Positions 34,370 to 43,335 of a DNA stretch of 64,000 nt are shown here, one piece after another. Made by a program: the position numbers and the translations under genes. The DNA lies in NCBI GenBank assembly GCA_003416985.1, contig QVIN01000011.1, forward strand, positions 1 to 64,000, written 5' to 3'. The notes below the pieces were generated by a model. It had not been told where the DNA came from and made no database searches. It was given only the letters and a program-made list of their open reading frames with translations. Source of the DNA: Duganella sp. BJB480 (GTDB lineage: Bacteria > Pseudomonadota > Gammaproteobacteria > Burkholderiales > Burkholderiaceae_D). Position 1 is the first letter of the stretch, and every line of letters begins with the position of its first letter.

Positions 34370-35329
34370 TTAGTGCTTCACTTCGCCCGCCGGGATCAGC
34401 GCCTCGACCGGCGCGTCGGTGGCGAACAGCTGCGCGCAGTCGACCTTGTCGTAATCGTAGCGCTGGCCGCAGAAGTCGCAGTTGACGCCGACGTGGCCTT
34501 GCTCTTCCAGCACGCTGTCGACCTCGGCGCGGCCCAGCATCTTCAGCATGTTGCCGACCTTCTCGCGCGTGCAGGTGCAGTGGAAGGCAGGGTGCAGCGG
34601 GTCGAACACGCGGATGGTCTCTTCCCAGAACAGGCGCTGCATCAGCACGTCGATGGTGGTCGACAGCAGTTCCTCTTCCTTCAAGGTCGAGCCGAGGATC
34701 ACGGCGCGGTTCCAGGTCTCCAGCGCTTCGTCCTCGGTCAGCGGCGCCGCTTCGGTCTTGCCGCCGTTGTAGGGCAGCTTCTGCAGCAGCAGGCCGCGCG
34801 AGACGTTGTCGTCCGCCGCCAGCCACAGCTTGGTGTCCAGCTGTTCCGAACGCAGCATATAGTTTTCAATCACGGTGCCGACATCGTCGCCGTCCAGCGG
34901 CACGATGCCCTGGTACGGCTGCTGGCCCGGCATCTTGTCGGCCGGATCGAGCGTGATGATGAAGCGGCCCTTGCCGTGCGCGTTCAGCAGCGACGGCAGC
35001 TTGGCGTCGTCGGCGATCACGGCTTCGGGATCGATCTTGGCGGTGGCGCGCAGATGCAGCTCGGCGTCGCACTCGACCACCAGCAGGCGCACCGGACCGT
35101 CGCCGTGGATCTGCATGATGATCGAACCGTTGAACTTCAGGTTGGCCGACAGCAGCGCGGCGGCGGCCACCATCTCGCCCAGCAGCTTCTTGACCGGGGC
35201 AGGGTAGGCGTGGCGCGACAGCACCTCGCGCCAGGTGGCGGAGATGTCGATGAACTCGCCACGCACGGCGGCGTTGTCGAAGATGAATTTCTGCAGGGTG
35301 TCCTGGCCGATGATGGGGGTAATGCTCAT
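34370..35329 (-). CDS. hslO: Redox-activated chaperone Hsp33
   Basis: A 319-residue cytoplasmic holdase switched on by oxidative unfolding. The N-terminal substrate-binding domain (FIFDNAAVRGEFIDISATWRE) is followed by the zinc switch with four Cys: CTC near residue 255 and CDFC about 34 residues later (VNCDFCGQRYDYDKVDC). All four redox ligands are present. The carbonic-anhydrase-like gene lies three bases upstream in the same direction. Confidence 0.96.
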   Translation of the reverse strand: MSITPIIGQDTLQKFIFDNAAVRGEFIDISATWREVLSRHAYPAPVKKLLGEMVAAAALLSANLKFNGSIIMQIHGDGPVRLLVVECDAELHLRATAKIDPEAVIADDAKLPSLLNAHGKGRFIITLDPADKMPGQQPYQGIVPLDGDDVGTVIENYMLRSEQLDTKLWLAADDNVSRGLLLQKLPYNGGKTEAAPLTEDEALETWNRAVILGSTLKEEELLSTTIDVLMQRLFWEETIRVFDPLHPAFHCTCTREKVGNMLKMLGRAEVDSVLEEQGHVGVNCDFCGQRYDYDKVDCAQLFATDAPVEALIPAGEVKH

Positions 35330-35332
35330 GTG

Positions 35333-35857
35333 TTATCCGATCTTTTTGAGTTGCGTCTTGAACAGTTGGCCGCGCTTGACGTAGCTGTCGGCGCTGGCGA
35401 GCAGGCGCGCGGCGTCCTCGTCGGTCAGCGTGCGCACGGCCTTGGCCGGCGAGCCGATGATCAGCGAGTTGTCCGGGAATTCCTTGCCCTCGGTGACCAG
35501 TGCGCCGGCGCCGACCAGGCAGCCCTTGCCGATCTTCGCGCCGTTGAGGATCACGGCCTGGATGCCGATCAGGGCGCCGTCGCCGATGGTGCAGCCGTGC
35601 AGCATGGCCTGGTGGCCGATGGTGACGTTCTTGCCCACCGTGAGCGGATAGCCCATGTCGGTGTGCATGACCGTGCCTTCCTGTACATTGCTGTTTTCGC
35701 CGATGGTGATGCGTTCGTTATCGCCGCGCAGCGTCGCACCGAACCAGACCGAAGTGTTGGCGTGCAGGCTGACTTTGCCGATCACTGTGGCAGTGTCGGC
35801 AACAAATGACGATGCATCGATCTCGGGCGCATGTTCGCCCAGTTGATATATAGACAT
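35333..35857 (-). CDS. Gamma-carbonic anhydrase family protein, second copy
   Basis: A 174-residue left-handed beta-helix protein (YrdA/CaiE-like). Hexapeptide coils run from about residue 20 to 135 with zinc-ligand histidines in TVMHTDMGYP and TIGHQAMLHGCTIG, followed by a C-terminal helix. It is clearly homologous to the protein encoded at 16466-16996 but only moderately alike, so an old duplication. It sits just upstream of hslO and is likely co-transcribed. The catalysed reaction is uncertain. Confidence 0.9.
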   Translation of the reverse strand: MSIYQLGEHAPEIDASSFVADTATVIGKVSLHANTSVWFGATLRGDNERITIGENSNVQEGTVMHTDMGYPLTVGKNVTIGHQAMLHGCTIGDGALIGIQAVILNGAKIGKGCLVGAGALVTEGKEFPDNSLIIGSPAKAVRTLTDEDAARLLASADSYVKRGQLFKTQLKKIG

Positions 35858-36014
35858 TGGAAACCTTAGGTTGAGTGCTGAATACAGCGCTGATGAGCGG
35901 TGGGATGGCGCTATTTTACGCTTGAGCGGCTATCGAACGGTCGTGCTATTATTTTACTTCATCGCCAGCAAGCAACCGATATTGCGCCGGCTCACGTAAT
36001 TTCAAGGACCACCC

Positions 36015-36899
36015 ATGACCTTCACTTCGTCCCGCTCCGAGTTCCTGACCATCCGCGGCCTGCGCTGCCACGTGCGCCACTGGGGGCGGGAGGGCGCCCC
36101 CAAGATCTTCATGCTGCACGGCTGGATGGACGTGGGCGCCTCGTTCCAGTTCGTGGTGGACGCCCTGAAAGGGGACTGGCACGTGATCGCGCCGGACTGG
36201 CGCGGCTTCGGCCTGTCGCAGCGCTGCGGCACCGACACCTACTGGTTCCCCGACTACCTGGCCGACCTCGACGCCATCCTGCGCCACTACTCGCCGGATC
36301 AGGCGGTCAACCTGCTGGGCCACAGCATGGGCGGCAACGTGGTCGGCATCTACGCCGGCGCGCGGCCGGAGCGCATCCGCAAGCTGATCAACCTCGAAGG
36401 CGGCGGCCTGCGCTCCAGTAAGCCGGAACAGGCGCCCGGCCGCTACGCCAAGTGGATGGACGCGCTGCTGGAGCAGCCGGAGCTGCGCAATTATCCGACC
36501 CAGGCGGCCGTCGCCGCGCGGCTGCAAAAGACCAATCCGCGCCTGAGCGACGAGCGCGCCGCCTTCCTGGCGCAGCACTGGTCGGCGCAGAACGACGCGG
36601 GAGAGTGGGAGATCCTCGGAGATCCCGCCCATAAGCAGCCGGGCCCGCTGCCTTACCACGTCGAGGACATCATGGCGTGCTGGAGCGCCACGACGGCGCC
36701 GGTGCTGTGGGTCGAGGCGGACCAGACCAATATGTGGACCTGGATGGGCGGCGAACTGGAAGGGCGTGCCGAGCTGGTGCGCCGCTTGGGCTTTTTGCGC
36801 GACGTTGAGTGCAAGGTGCTGGCCGATGCGGGCCACATGCTGCATCACGACCAGCCGGAGGAACTGGCGCACCTGATCGAGGCCTTCCTGGCGCGCTAG
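36015..36899 (+). CDS. Alpha/beta-fold hydrolase
   Basis: A 294-residue alpha/beta hydrolase-1 family enzyme: oxyanion region MLHGWMD (about 33-39), nucleophile elbow GHSMGG (about 103-108), Asp in the VEADQTN block and the catalytic His in ADAGHMLHHDQPEE. No signal peptide, so cytoplasmic. Substrate unknown. A 157-base gap separates it from the divergent carbonic-anhydrase-like gene, leaving room for two promoters. Confidence 0.88.
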   Translation: MTFTSSRSEFLTIRGLRCHVRHWGREGAPKIFMLHGWMDVGASFQFVVDALKGDWHVIAPDWRGFGLSQRCGTDTYWFPDYLADLDAILRHYSPDQAVNLLGHSMGGNVVGIYAGARPERIRKLINLEGGGLRSSKPEQAPGRYAKWMDALLEQPELRNYPTQAAVAARLQKTNPRLSDERAAFLAQHWSAQNDAGEWEILGDPAHKQPGPLPYHVEDIMACWSATTAPVLWVEADQTNMWTWMGGELEGRAELVRRLGFLRDVECKVLADAGHMLHHDQPEELAHLIEAFLAR

Positions 36900-36945
36900 A
36901 ACGAAACGCTTGCCAAGGCCTGGCGCTTTTGGCATGATTGAACGC

Positions 36946-37068
36946 ATGAACTCCCATCCGACCATCCAGCCAACCCGCCGCCACGTCGCTACCGACGCTG
37001 GTGCCGCCGCGTTGGCCGGTCGGAGCCTGTCCGCCGTCTCCATTATTCGAATTATTCAGGGTCGCTGA
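36946..37068 (+). promoter_or_regulatory. Possible isoleucine leader peptide upstream of the Ser/Thr dehydratase gene
   Basis: A 40-codon frame (ATG 36946, in-frame ATG also at 36934) ends ...Ile-Ile-Arg-Ile-Ile-Gln-Gly-Arg-stop, with the four Ile codons at 37042-37056 all ATT, rare in this ATC-preferring genome. A TTGCCA-N17-CATGAT promoter candidate (36910-36938) would start transcription near the ATG. Hairpins follow at 37078-37094 (GCGCCG/CGGCGC) and 37108-37120 (GCGGC/GCCGC). This resembles attenuation of ilv genes; it may equally be chance. Confidence 0.3.
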
Positions 37069-37150
37069 GCTGCGGCTGCGCCGGTGCTCGGCGCCCCCAG
37101 CCTCCACGCGGCCATGCCGCATTCCCTCGAATATTCTATGGAGCTGCACC

Positions 37151-38179
37151 ATGACACCATCCTATCCCTCGCTGGCCGAAGTCCGCGACACCGCCCGCCG
37201 CCTGCAAGGCAAAATCCTTGAGACGCCGGTGTGGCGCTGGCAGACCGGCGTGGCCGAAGAACAGTTCGCCGGCGGCGAAGTCTGGCTCAAGCAGGAACTG
37301 TTCCAGAAGACCGGCACCTTCAAGCTGCGCGGCGCCCTCAACTGCATCGAAGCGCTGGATGAGGCGGCGCGGCGGCGCGGCATCGTCGCCGTCAGCGCCG
37401 GCAACCACGCGATCGCCGCAGCCTACGCCGCGCGGTTGGCCGGGTGCGGCGCCAAGGTGGTGATGCCACAGCACGCCAGCCCGGCCCGCATTGCCGCCTG
37501 CCGCGAATGGGGCGCCGAAGTGCTGCTGATGCCCGACGTACACCAGGCTTTCGCGCGCGGCCGCGAGATCGAGCGCGACGAAATGCGCACCATGCTGCAT
37601 CCGTACGAAGGGCCGCTGACGGCGCAAGGCACGGCGACGGTCGGCCTGGAGCTGATGGCGCAGGTGCCGCAACTGGACGCGGTGGTGGTGCCGGTGGGAG
37701 GCGGCGGCCTGTGTGCGGGCATCGCCGCCGCCGTCAAGCAGATCAATCCGGCCTGCGCGGTGTATGGCGCGGAACCGTTCGGCGCCGACGCGCTGTACCG
37801 CAGCTTCGCCTCGGGCCGGCCGGAGGCCCTGGAGCGGGTGGACACCGTGGCCGACAGCCTGGGTGCGCCGTACGCGATGCCCTACAGCTTCGGCGTGTGC
37901 CGCCGCTTCGTCGACGAGGTGGTGCGGGTGACAGACGACGAGATCTGCCTGGCGATGCTGAACCTGTTCCGCGATGCCAAGCTGGTGGCCGAGCCGGCCG
38001 CTGCGGTGGCGACCGCCGCGCTGTTCGGGCCGCTGCGCGAGCGGCTGGAGGGCAAGCGCGTGGGCCTGCTGGTGTGCGGTTCGAACATCGATCCGGTGCG
38101 CTTCGCCGAGCTGCTGGCGCGCGGCGCGCGCATTCGCGGCGCGGCCATGGATGGACTTTGCTCAGGCAGCGTACAATGA
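37151..38179 (+). CDS. Threonine/serine dehydratase, PLP-dependent
   Basis: A 342-residue fold-type II PLP enzyme that deaminates threonine or serine (or hydroxyaspartate). The Lys that binds PLP lies in TFKLRGAL (family SFKxRGA), the phosphate cup is GGGGL and the substrate loop is SAGNHA. There is no C-terminal ACT-like regulatory domain, so it is the short catabolic/TdcB-like form rather than full IlvA. ATG 37151 is chosen because similarity starts there; the frame is open to 37001. A 251-base leader region precedes it. Confidence 0.88.
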   Translation: MTPSYPSLAEVRDTARRLQGKILETPVWRWQTGVAEEQFAGGEVWLKQELFQKTGTFKLRGALNCIEALDEAARRRGIVAVSAGNHAIAAAYAARLAGCGAKVVMPQHASPARIAACREWGAEVLLMPDVHQAFARGREIERDEMRTMLHPYEGPLTAQGTATVGLELMAQVPQLDAVVVPVGGGGLCAGIAAAVKQINPACAVYGAEPFGADALYRSFASGRPEALERVDTVADSLGAPYAMPYSFGVCRRFVDEVVRVTDDEICLAMLNLFRDAKLVAEPAAAVATAALFGPLRERLEGKRVGLLVCGSNIDPVRFAELLARGARIRGAAMDGLCSGSVQ

Positions 38180-38208
38180 AGCCTTCATTGCCGTAATTAT
38201 TGAGCCAT

Positions 38209-39042
38209 ATGTTGAAAGTCGATCTGCATTGCCATTCCAACGTTTCCGACGGCGTCCTCGCGCCGGCCGCCGTGGCGCAGCACGCGCGCAAGGCGGGGGT
38301 GGACGTGTGGGCGCTGACCGACCACGACGAAGTGGGCGGCATCCCCGCCGCCCGCGCCGCCGCGCAGGAGCAGGGCATGCGTTTCGTCACCGGGGTCGAG
38401 ATCTCGATCACCTGGGCCAACGAAACCGTGCACATCGTCGGCCTGCAGATCGATGAGAACAACGCCGGCCTGGTCAACGGCCTGGCCTGCACCCGCTCCG
38501 GCCGCGACAACCGTGGCCGCGAGATCGCTAACCAGCTGGCCAAGGTCGGCATCGAGGGCGCCTATGAAGGCGCGCTCAAGTACGTCGGCAATCCCGACCT
38601 GATGTCGCGCACGCACTTTGCGCGCTACCTGGTGGAGATCGGCGTGTGCGCCAATATTCCCGAAGTGTTCAAGAAATATCTGTCCGAAGGCAAGCCGGGC
38701 TACGTGCCGCATTGCTGGGCCAGCCTGGCCGACTCGGTCAACTGGATACGCGGCGCGGGTGGCATCGCCGTGATCGCCCATCCGGGCCGCTACAGGTTCA
38801 GCCAGCTGGCGCAGGGGCAGCTGTTCGACGAGTTCAAGCAGCTCGGCGGCGCGGCGATCGAGGTTGTCACCGGCAGCCACACGCCGGAGCAGTACCCGAT
38901 CTACGCGCAGCTGGCCAACAGCTACGGCTTCCTGGCCTCGCGCGGCACCGACTTCCACGCGCCGGGCGAATCCCGCGTCGATTTCGCGCTGCTGCCGCCT
39001 CTGCCGGCCAACGTCACCCCGGTCTGGCACGACTGGTTCTGA
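38209..39042 (+). CDS. rnm: PHP-domain 3',5'-nucleoside bisphosphate phosphatase / RNase AM
   Basis: A 277-residue PHP-family metal-dependent phosphatase of the YciV/Rnm/TrpH group. Metal ligands are visible: DLHCHSNVSDG (residues 4-14), LTDHDEVGG, TGVEIS, IAHPGRY and a C-terminal GTDFHAPG. It should hydrolyse 3'-phosphoadenosine 5'-phosphate-like bisphosphates and trim 5' ends of RNA. In many proteobacteria it sits beside the Sua5/YciO gene; here htpX lies between the two. Confidence 0.88.
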   Translation: MLKVDLHCHSNVSDGVLAPAAVAQHARKAGVDVWALTDHDEVGGIPAARAAAQEQGMRFVTGVEISITWANETVHIVGLQIDENNAGLVNGLACTRSGRDNRGREIANQLAKVGIEGAYEGALKYVGNPDLMSRTHFARYLVEIGVCANIPEVFKKYLSEGKPGYVPHCWASLADSVNWIRGAGGIAVIAHPGRYRFSQLAQGQLFDEFKQLGGAAIEVVTGSHTPEQYPIYAQLANSYGFLASRGTDFHAPGESRVDFALLPPLPANVTPVWHDWF

Positions 39043-39158
39043 ACGGTTAATTACCGCGCCGATTACCGGCGCCTTGTAATAGCTTGTATCTTGAATTCGC
39101 GTTTGCACGGTCATACCTTATTATTTGGGCAAATTACTGTCCGTACCGGAGACCTCCA

Positions 39159-40043
39159 ATGAAACGCATCGTCCTGTTTATCGCCACCAACCTCGCCGTG
39201 ATGCTGGTGCTGTCCGTCGTGCTGTCGCTGCTGGGCATCGGCCGTCCGGGATCGGGCAACACGCTGCAGCTGGGCAGCCTGCTGGCGTTCTCGCTGGTGG
39301 TCGGCTTTACCGGCGCGATCTTTTCCCTGCTGATCAGCAAGCCGATGGCCAAGTGGTCTACCGGCGCCCGCGTGATCGCCACGCCGTCGTCCTCGACCGA
39401 GCTGTGGCTGGTCAACACGGTCAAGGCGCTGTCCGAGCGCGCCGGCATCGCCATGCCGGAAGTGGCGGTTTACGACGGCGAACCGAACGCCTTCGCCACG
39501 GGCGCCTTCAAGAATTCGGCGCTGGTGGCGGTCTCCACCGGCCTGCTGGCGAACATGAACCGCGACGAGGTGGAGGCCGTGCTGGGCCACGAAGTCGCCC
39601 ACATCGCCAACGGCGACATGGTGACCATGACCCTGATCCAGGGCGTGGTCAACACCTTCGTGGTGTTCCTGGCGCGGGTGGTGGGCTTCTTCGTCGACAA
39701 CGTGCTGCTGAAGAATAACGACAACGAACGGCGCGGCCCCGGCATCGGCTACATGGTGACGGTGTTTGTGTGCGAGATCATCTTCGGCCTGGCCGCCTCG
39801 CTGATCGTGGCCTGGTTCTCGCGCCAGCGCGAATTCCGCGCCGACGCCGGTTCCGCCAGGCTGCTGGGCAGCAGCGTGCCGATGCAGCACGCGCTGGCGC
39901 GCCTGAACGGCATGGAGCCGGGGGCCTTGCCGCAGTCGATCGCGGCGGCCGGCATCACCGCCGCCGGTGGCTGGACGGCACTGTTTTCCACCCATCCACC
40001 TTTCGAGCAGCGTATTGCGGCCTTGCGTAGCGTACAATCTTAA
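39159..40043 (+). CDS. htpX: Membrane zinc metalloprotease HtpX
   Basis: Inner-membrane M48 protease for quality control of membrane proteins, 294 residues. Two N-terminal membrane segments (about 3-25 and 38-60), the zinc motif HEVAHIANGD (about 144-153), two further hydrophobic stretches and the Glu-containing REFRADAGSARL block. Length matches E. coli HtpX. The start at 39159 is the first ATG that gives the canonical MKRIVLFIATNLAVML beginning. Confidence 0.96.
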   Translation: MKRIVLFIATNLAVMLVLSVVLSLLGIGRPGSGNTLQLGSLLAFSLVVGFTGAIFSLLISKPMAKWSTGARVIATPSSSTELWLVNTVKALSERAGIAMPEVAVYDGEPNAFATGAFKNSALVAVSTGLLANMNRDEVEAVLGHEVAHIANGDMVTMTLIQGVVNTFVVFLARVVGFFVDNVLLKNNDNERRGPGIGYMVTVFVCEIIFGLAASLIVAWFSRQREFRADAGSARLLGSSVPMQHALARLNGMEPGALPQSIAAAGITAAGGWTALFSTHPPFEQRIAALRSVQS

Positions 40044-40086
40044 CCATGAATAACAGCGGCCGGGACCATGCACCGGCAGCGCCCAT

Positions 40087-40710
40087 ATGAGTCAATTTTT
40101 CCAGGTCCATCCCGTCAATCCGCAGCCGCGCCTGATCAAGCAGGCGGCGCAGATCGTGCACGACGGCGGCATCGTCGCCGTGCCGACGGATTCCTGTTAC
40201 GCCCTGGTCTGCCATCTGGACGACAAGGCGGCGGTCGAGCGCCTGCGGCGCATCCGCGGCATCGATGAAAAACACCACCTGACATTGCTGTGTCGCGACC
40301 TGAGCGAGATCGGCGTCTACGCGCGGGTCGACAACCGCCAGTTCCGCCTGCTCAAGGCGGCCACGCCAGGGCCGTTCACCTTCATCCTGGAAGCGACCAA
40401 GTGCGTGCCGCGCCGGCTCAGCCATCCGTCGCGCAAGACCATCGGCCTGCGGGTGCCGGAGGACGCCATCGTCCACGCGCTGCTGGAGGAGTTGCAACAA
40501 CCGCTGCTGGGCACCACCCTGATCATGCCGGGCGAGACCGACGCGCTGAACGACGCCGACGCCATCTGCGAGCGGTTGGGCAAGCAGATCGAGCTGGTCA
40601 TCGACGGCGGCGCCTGCAGCCTGGAGCCGACCACGGTGATCGACCTCAGCGGTTCGGGCGCCGAGCTGGTGCGCCAGGGCAGGGGCGACGCGGCCATGTT
40701 CGGCCTGTAA
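40087..40710 (+). CDS. L-threonylcarbamoyladenylate synthase family protein (Sua5/YciO/YrdC)
   Basis: A 207-residue protein with the YrdC fold: GGIVAVPTDSCYALVC (about 28-43), HHLTLLCRDLSEIG with the KxR/nucleotide loop nearby, PGPFTFILEA and KTIGLRVPED. This is the shorter YciO-like form without the C-terminal Sua5 domain, so it may act in t6A tRNA modification or be a paralog of the true TsaC. Start at 40087 overlaps no neighbour. Confidence 0.87.
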   Translation: MSQFFQVHPVNPQPRLIKQAAQIVHDGGIVAVPTDSCYALVCHLDDKAAVERLRRIRGIDEKHHLTLLCRDLSEIGVYARVDNRQFRLLKAATPGPFTFILEATKCVPRRLSHPSRKTIGLRVPEDAIVHALLEELQQPLLGTTLIMPGETDALNDADAICERLGKQIELVIDGGACSLEPTTVIDLSGSGAELVRQGRGDAAMFGL

Positions 40711-40816
40711 GCCTGGCCTAAGCCTGGGCTGTCACTGTCAGGCTTTTAACTGGGCAAGCGCGCCGGCCCTCGACGGCGCAGCAAGAGCACGCTCCGGCCT
40801 CTGGTAAAATCCCCTC

Positions 40817-41494
40817 ATGAACGAAACCGATAGTATTGTCCAGACCATCGCGGTCTACCTGATCCCTGTTCTTTTTGCAATTTCCCTGCATGAAGCCGCA
40901 CACGGATACGTCGCCCGTTATTTCGGCGACCCCACCGCAGCCAACGAAGGCCGCCTGAGTCTCAATCCGCTGCGCCACATCGATCCCTTCGGCACGGTGA
41001 TCCTGCCGTTGATCCTGAGCCTGCTGCACCTGCCCGCGCTCGGCTACGCCAAGCCGGTGCCGGTCGACTACGGCCGCCTGCGCAATCCGAAAAAGCAGAT
41101 GGCCCTGGTGGCGGCGGCCGGCCCGGCGGCCAACTTCGCCATGGGCCTGGGCTGGATGGCGCTGTGGGTGGTGCTGACCTATGCGCTGGGCATCCCGCAG
41201 GACGACTTCTTCATCGAGATGAGCAAGGCCGGCATTGGCGTCAACTCGGCCATGTGCGTCTTCAACCTGATTCCGCTGCCACCGCTGGATGGCGGCCGTA
41301 TCGTCACCGGCATCCTGCCGCAGGCGCTGGCGCGCAAGTACGCGCAAATCGAACGTTATGGCGTGTACGTGTTCATCGGCCTGATCCTGATGATGCAGTT
41401 CGGTATGCTGACCGGTTTCCTGATTGGCGGCATGCATATTTTGCAGAGCATGTTCCATGTGCTGTTGTATCCCCTTATTTTCCTTCTGAGCTGA
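40817..41494 (+). CDS. Site-2 protease family protein (M50)
   Basis: A 225-residue integral-membrane zinc protease: HEAAHGYVARYFGD (about residues 23-36) in the first core membrane segment, the conserved middle NFAMG block, and the C-terminal NLIPLPPLDGGRI supplying the Asp ligand. Six hydrophobic segments, no PDZ or CBS domain, so the minimal YwhC-type. Substrate unknown. It lies seven bases before trpS, an arrangement conserved across Burkholderiales. Confidence 0.92.
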   Translation: MNETDSIVQTIAVYLIPVLFAISLHEAAHGYVARYFGDPTAANEGRLSLNPLRHIDPFGTVILPLILSLLHLPALGYAKPVPVDYGRLRNPKKQMALVAAAGPAANFAMGLGWMALWVVLTYALGIPQDDFFIEMSKAGIGVNSAMCVFNLIPLPPLDGGRIVTGILPQALARKYAQIERYGVYVFIGLILMMQFGMLTGFLIGGMHILQSMFHVLLYPLIFLLS

Positions 41495-41500
41495 GCGACT

Positions 41501-42703
41501 ATGTATCCCGATCGTGTTGTATCCGGCATGCGCCCGACTGGCTCGATGCACCTGGGCCACTACCACGGCGCCTTGAAGAACTGGATCAAGATGCAGTCCG
41601 AGCTGCCGTGCCTGTTCTTCGTGGCCGACTGGCACGCGCTGACCACGCACTACGACGACCCGGCCATCATCGAGCGCAGCACCTGGGACATGCTGGTCGA
41701 CTGGCTGGCCGCCGGCGTCGACCCGTCGCAGTCCACGCTGTTCATCCAGTCCCGCGTGCCCGAGCATGCCGAGCTGCACCTGCTGCTGTCGATGGCCACG
41801 CCGCTCGGCTGGCTGGAGCGCGTGCCGACCTACAAGGACCAGATCGAAAACCTGTCCAACAAGGACCTGGCCACCTACGGCTTCCTCGGCTACCCGCTGC
41901 TGCAGGCGGCCGACGTGCTGATCTACCGCGCCAGCCAGGTGCCGGTGGGCGACGACCAGGTGCCGCACATCGAGATGATGCGCGAAATCGCGCGGCGCTT
42001 TAACCACCTGTACGGCAAGGAAAAAGGCTTCGAGGAAAAGGCGCAGGACGCCGTCAAGAAGCTGGGCAGCAAGCGCGCCAAGCTCTACAACGAACTGCGC
42101 ACCGAATACCAGCAGGACGGCAAGGAAGAGGCGCTGGAGCAGGCCAAGGCCATGCTGGACGACGCCCAGAGCCTGTCGATGGGCGACCGCGAGCGCCTGT
42201 TCGGCTACCTGGAAGGCAGCCGCAAGCTGATCCTGGTCGAGCCGCAGGCCCGCCTGACGGCCGCCTCGCGCCTGCCGGGCCTGGACGGCCGCAAGATGTC
42301 CAAGAGCTACGGCAATTCCATCGCCTTGCGCGAGGACAAGGCCACGGTGGAAAAGAAGATCCGCACCATGCCGACCGACCCGGCCCGCGTGCGCCGCACC
42401 GACGCCGGCGATCCGGCCCGCTGCCCGGTCTGGCAATTCCACCAGGTGTATTCCGACAACGCGACCCAGGAATGGGTGGTAAAAGGATGTAAATCCGCCG
42501 GCATCGGCTGCATCGAATGCAAACAGCCGGTAATCGACGCCATCATCAAGGAACAGGAGCCCATGCACGAGCGCGCCCAGCAGTATCTGGACGACCCGTC
42601 GCTGGTGCGCGCCATCGTCGCCGACGGCAACGACGCGGCCCGCAAGATGGCGCTGGAAACCATGCGCGACGTGCGCGAAGCCATGGGGCTGGCGTACTCA
42701 TGA
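41501..42703 (+). CDS. trpS: Tryptophanyl-tRNA synthetase
   Basis: Class I aminoacyl-tRNA synthetase, 400 residues. The HIGH-type motif is TGSMHLGHYHGAL and the KMSKS loop is GRKMSKSYGN. It is about 60 residues longer than the E. coli enzyme owing to an insert around residues 165-235 (KEKGFEEKAQDAVKKLGSKR and onward), a form found in many betaproteobacteria. It overlaps the methyltransferase gene by four bases. Confidence 0.96.
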   Translation: MYPDRVVSGMRPTGSMHLGHYHGALKNWIKMQSELPCLFFVADWHALTTHYDDPAIIERSTWDMLVDWLAAGVDPSQSTLFIQSRVPEHAELHLLLSMATPLGWLERVPTYKDQIENLSNKDLATYGFLGYPLLQAADVLIYRASQVPVGDDQVPHIEMMREIARRFNHLYGKEKGFEEKAQDAVKKLGSKRAKLYNELRTEYQQDGKEEALEQAKAMLDDAQSLSMGDRERLFGYLEGSRKLILVEPQARLTAASRLPGLDGRKMSKSYGNSIALREDKATVEKKIRTMPTDPARVRRTDAGDPARCPVWQFHQVYSDNATQEWVVKGCKSAGIGCIECKQPVIDAIIKEQEPMHERAQQYLDDPSLVRAIVADGNDAARKMALETMRDVREAMGLAYS

Positions 42704-43248
42704 GCGACGTCGTCTCCCCCTGGGTGCAACGCTACGCCCCGCTGATCCCCGGCGGCGAAGTGCTGGACCTCGCCTGCGGCAGCGGACGCCATGCGCGTCA
42801 CCTGGCCTCGCTGGGCCACGCCGTCGTCGCGGTGGACCGCGATCCCGAGGCGCTGGCCGCCGCGGCCGGGCCTGAAATCACCACCACCGCCATCGACCTG
42901 GAGGAGGCGGGCGCCGTCTGGCCCTTCGGTCCGGAGCGATTCGCCGGCATCGTGGTCACAAACTACCTGCATCGGCCGCTAACTGCGGACATGCTGGCCA
43001 GCCTGGCGCCGAACGGCGTGCTGATCTACGAAACCTTCGCGGATGGCAACGCACAGTTCGGCAAGCCGTCGAACCCGGCCTTTTTGCTGCAGGCCGGCGA
43101 ACTGCTGGACTGGGCGCGCAACCACGGCTTGCGCGTGGTGGCCTTCGAGGACGGCGTCATCGACACGCCAAAAGCTGCCATGGTGCAACGTCTATGCGCC
43201 GTGAAGCCTGATTTCCCGCGTGTGGCGGCGCTTTTACCGCCATTTTGA
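42700..43248 (+). CDS. SAM-dependent methyltransferase, class I
   Basis: A 182-residue methyltransferase: motif I VLDLACGSGRHARHLA (about 22-37), motif II VVAVDRD, then ITTTAIDLE and FAGIVVTNYLHRP. It resembles the TehB/UbiE-like small-molecule group; the substrate is unknown. ATG overlaps the trpS stop (ATGA), indicating coupled translation and deciding the start. Confidence 0.88.
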   Translation: MSDVVSPWVQRYAPLIPGGEVLDLACGSGRHARHLASLGHAVVAVDRDPEALAAAAGPEITTTAIDLEEAGAVWPFGPERFAGIVVTNYLHRPLTADMLASLAPNGVLIYETFADGNAQFGKPSNPAFLLQAGELLDWARNHGLRVVAFEDGVIDTPKAAMVQRLCAVKPDFPRVAALLPPF

Positions 43249-43335
43249 GGGCCGATTTGTCGCCCTGAATGCACCATATGGGCAGGCTATCGTCTACAAT
43301 CGTTGTTTTATACTTTATGCAGGCAGTGGTTACCT

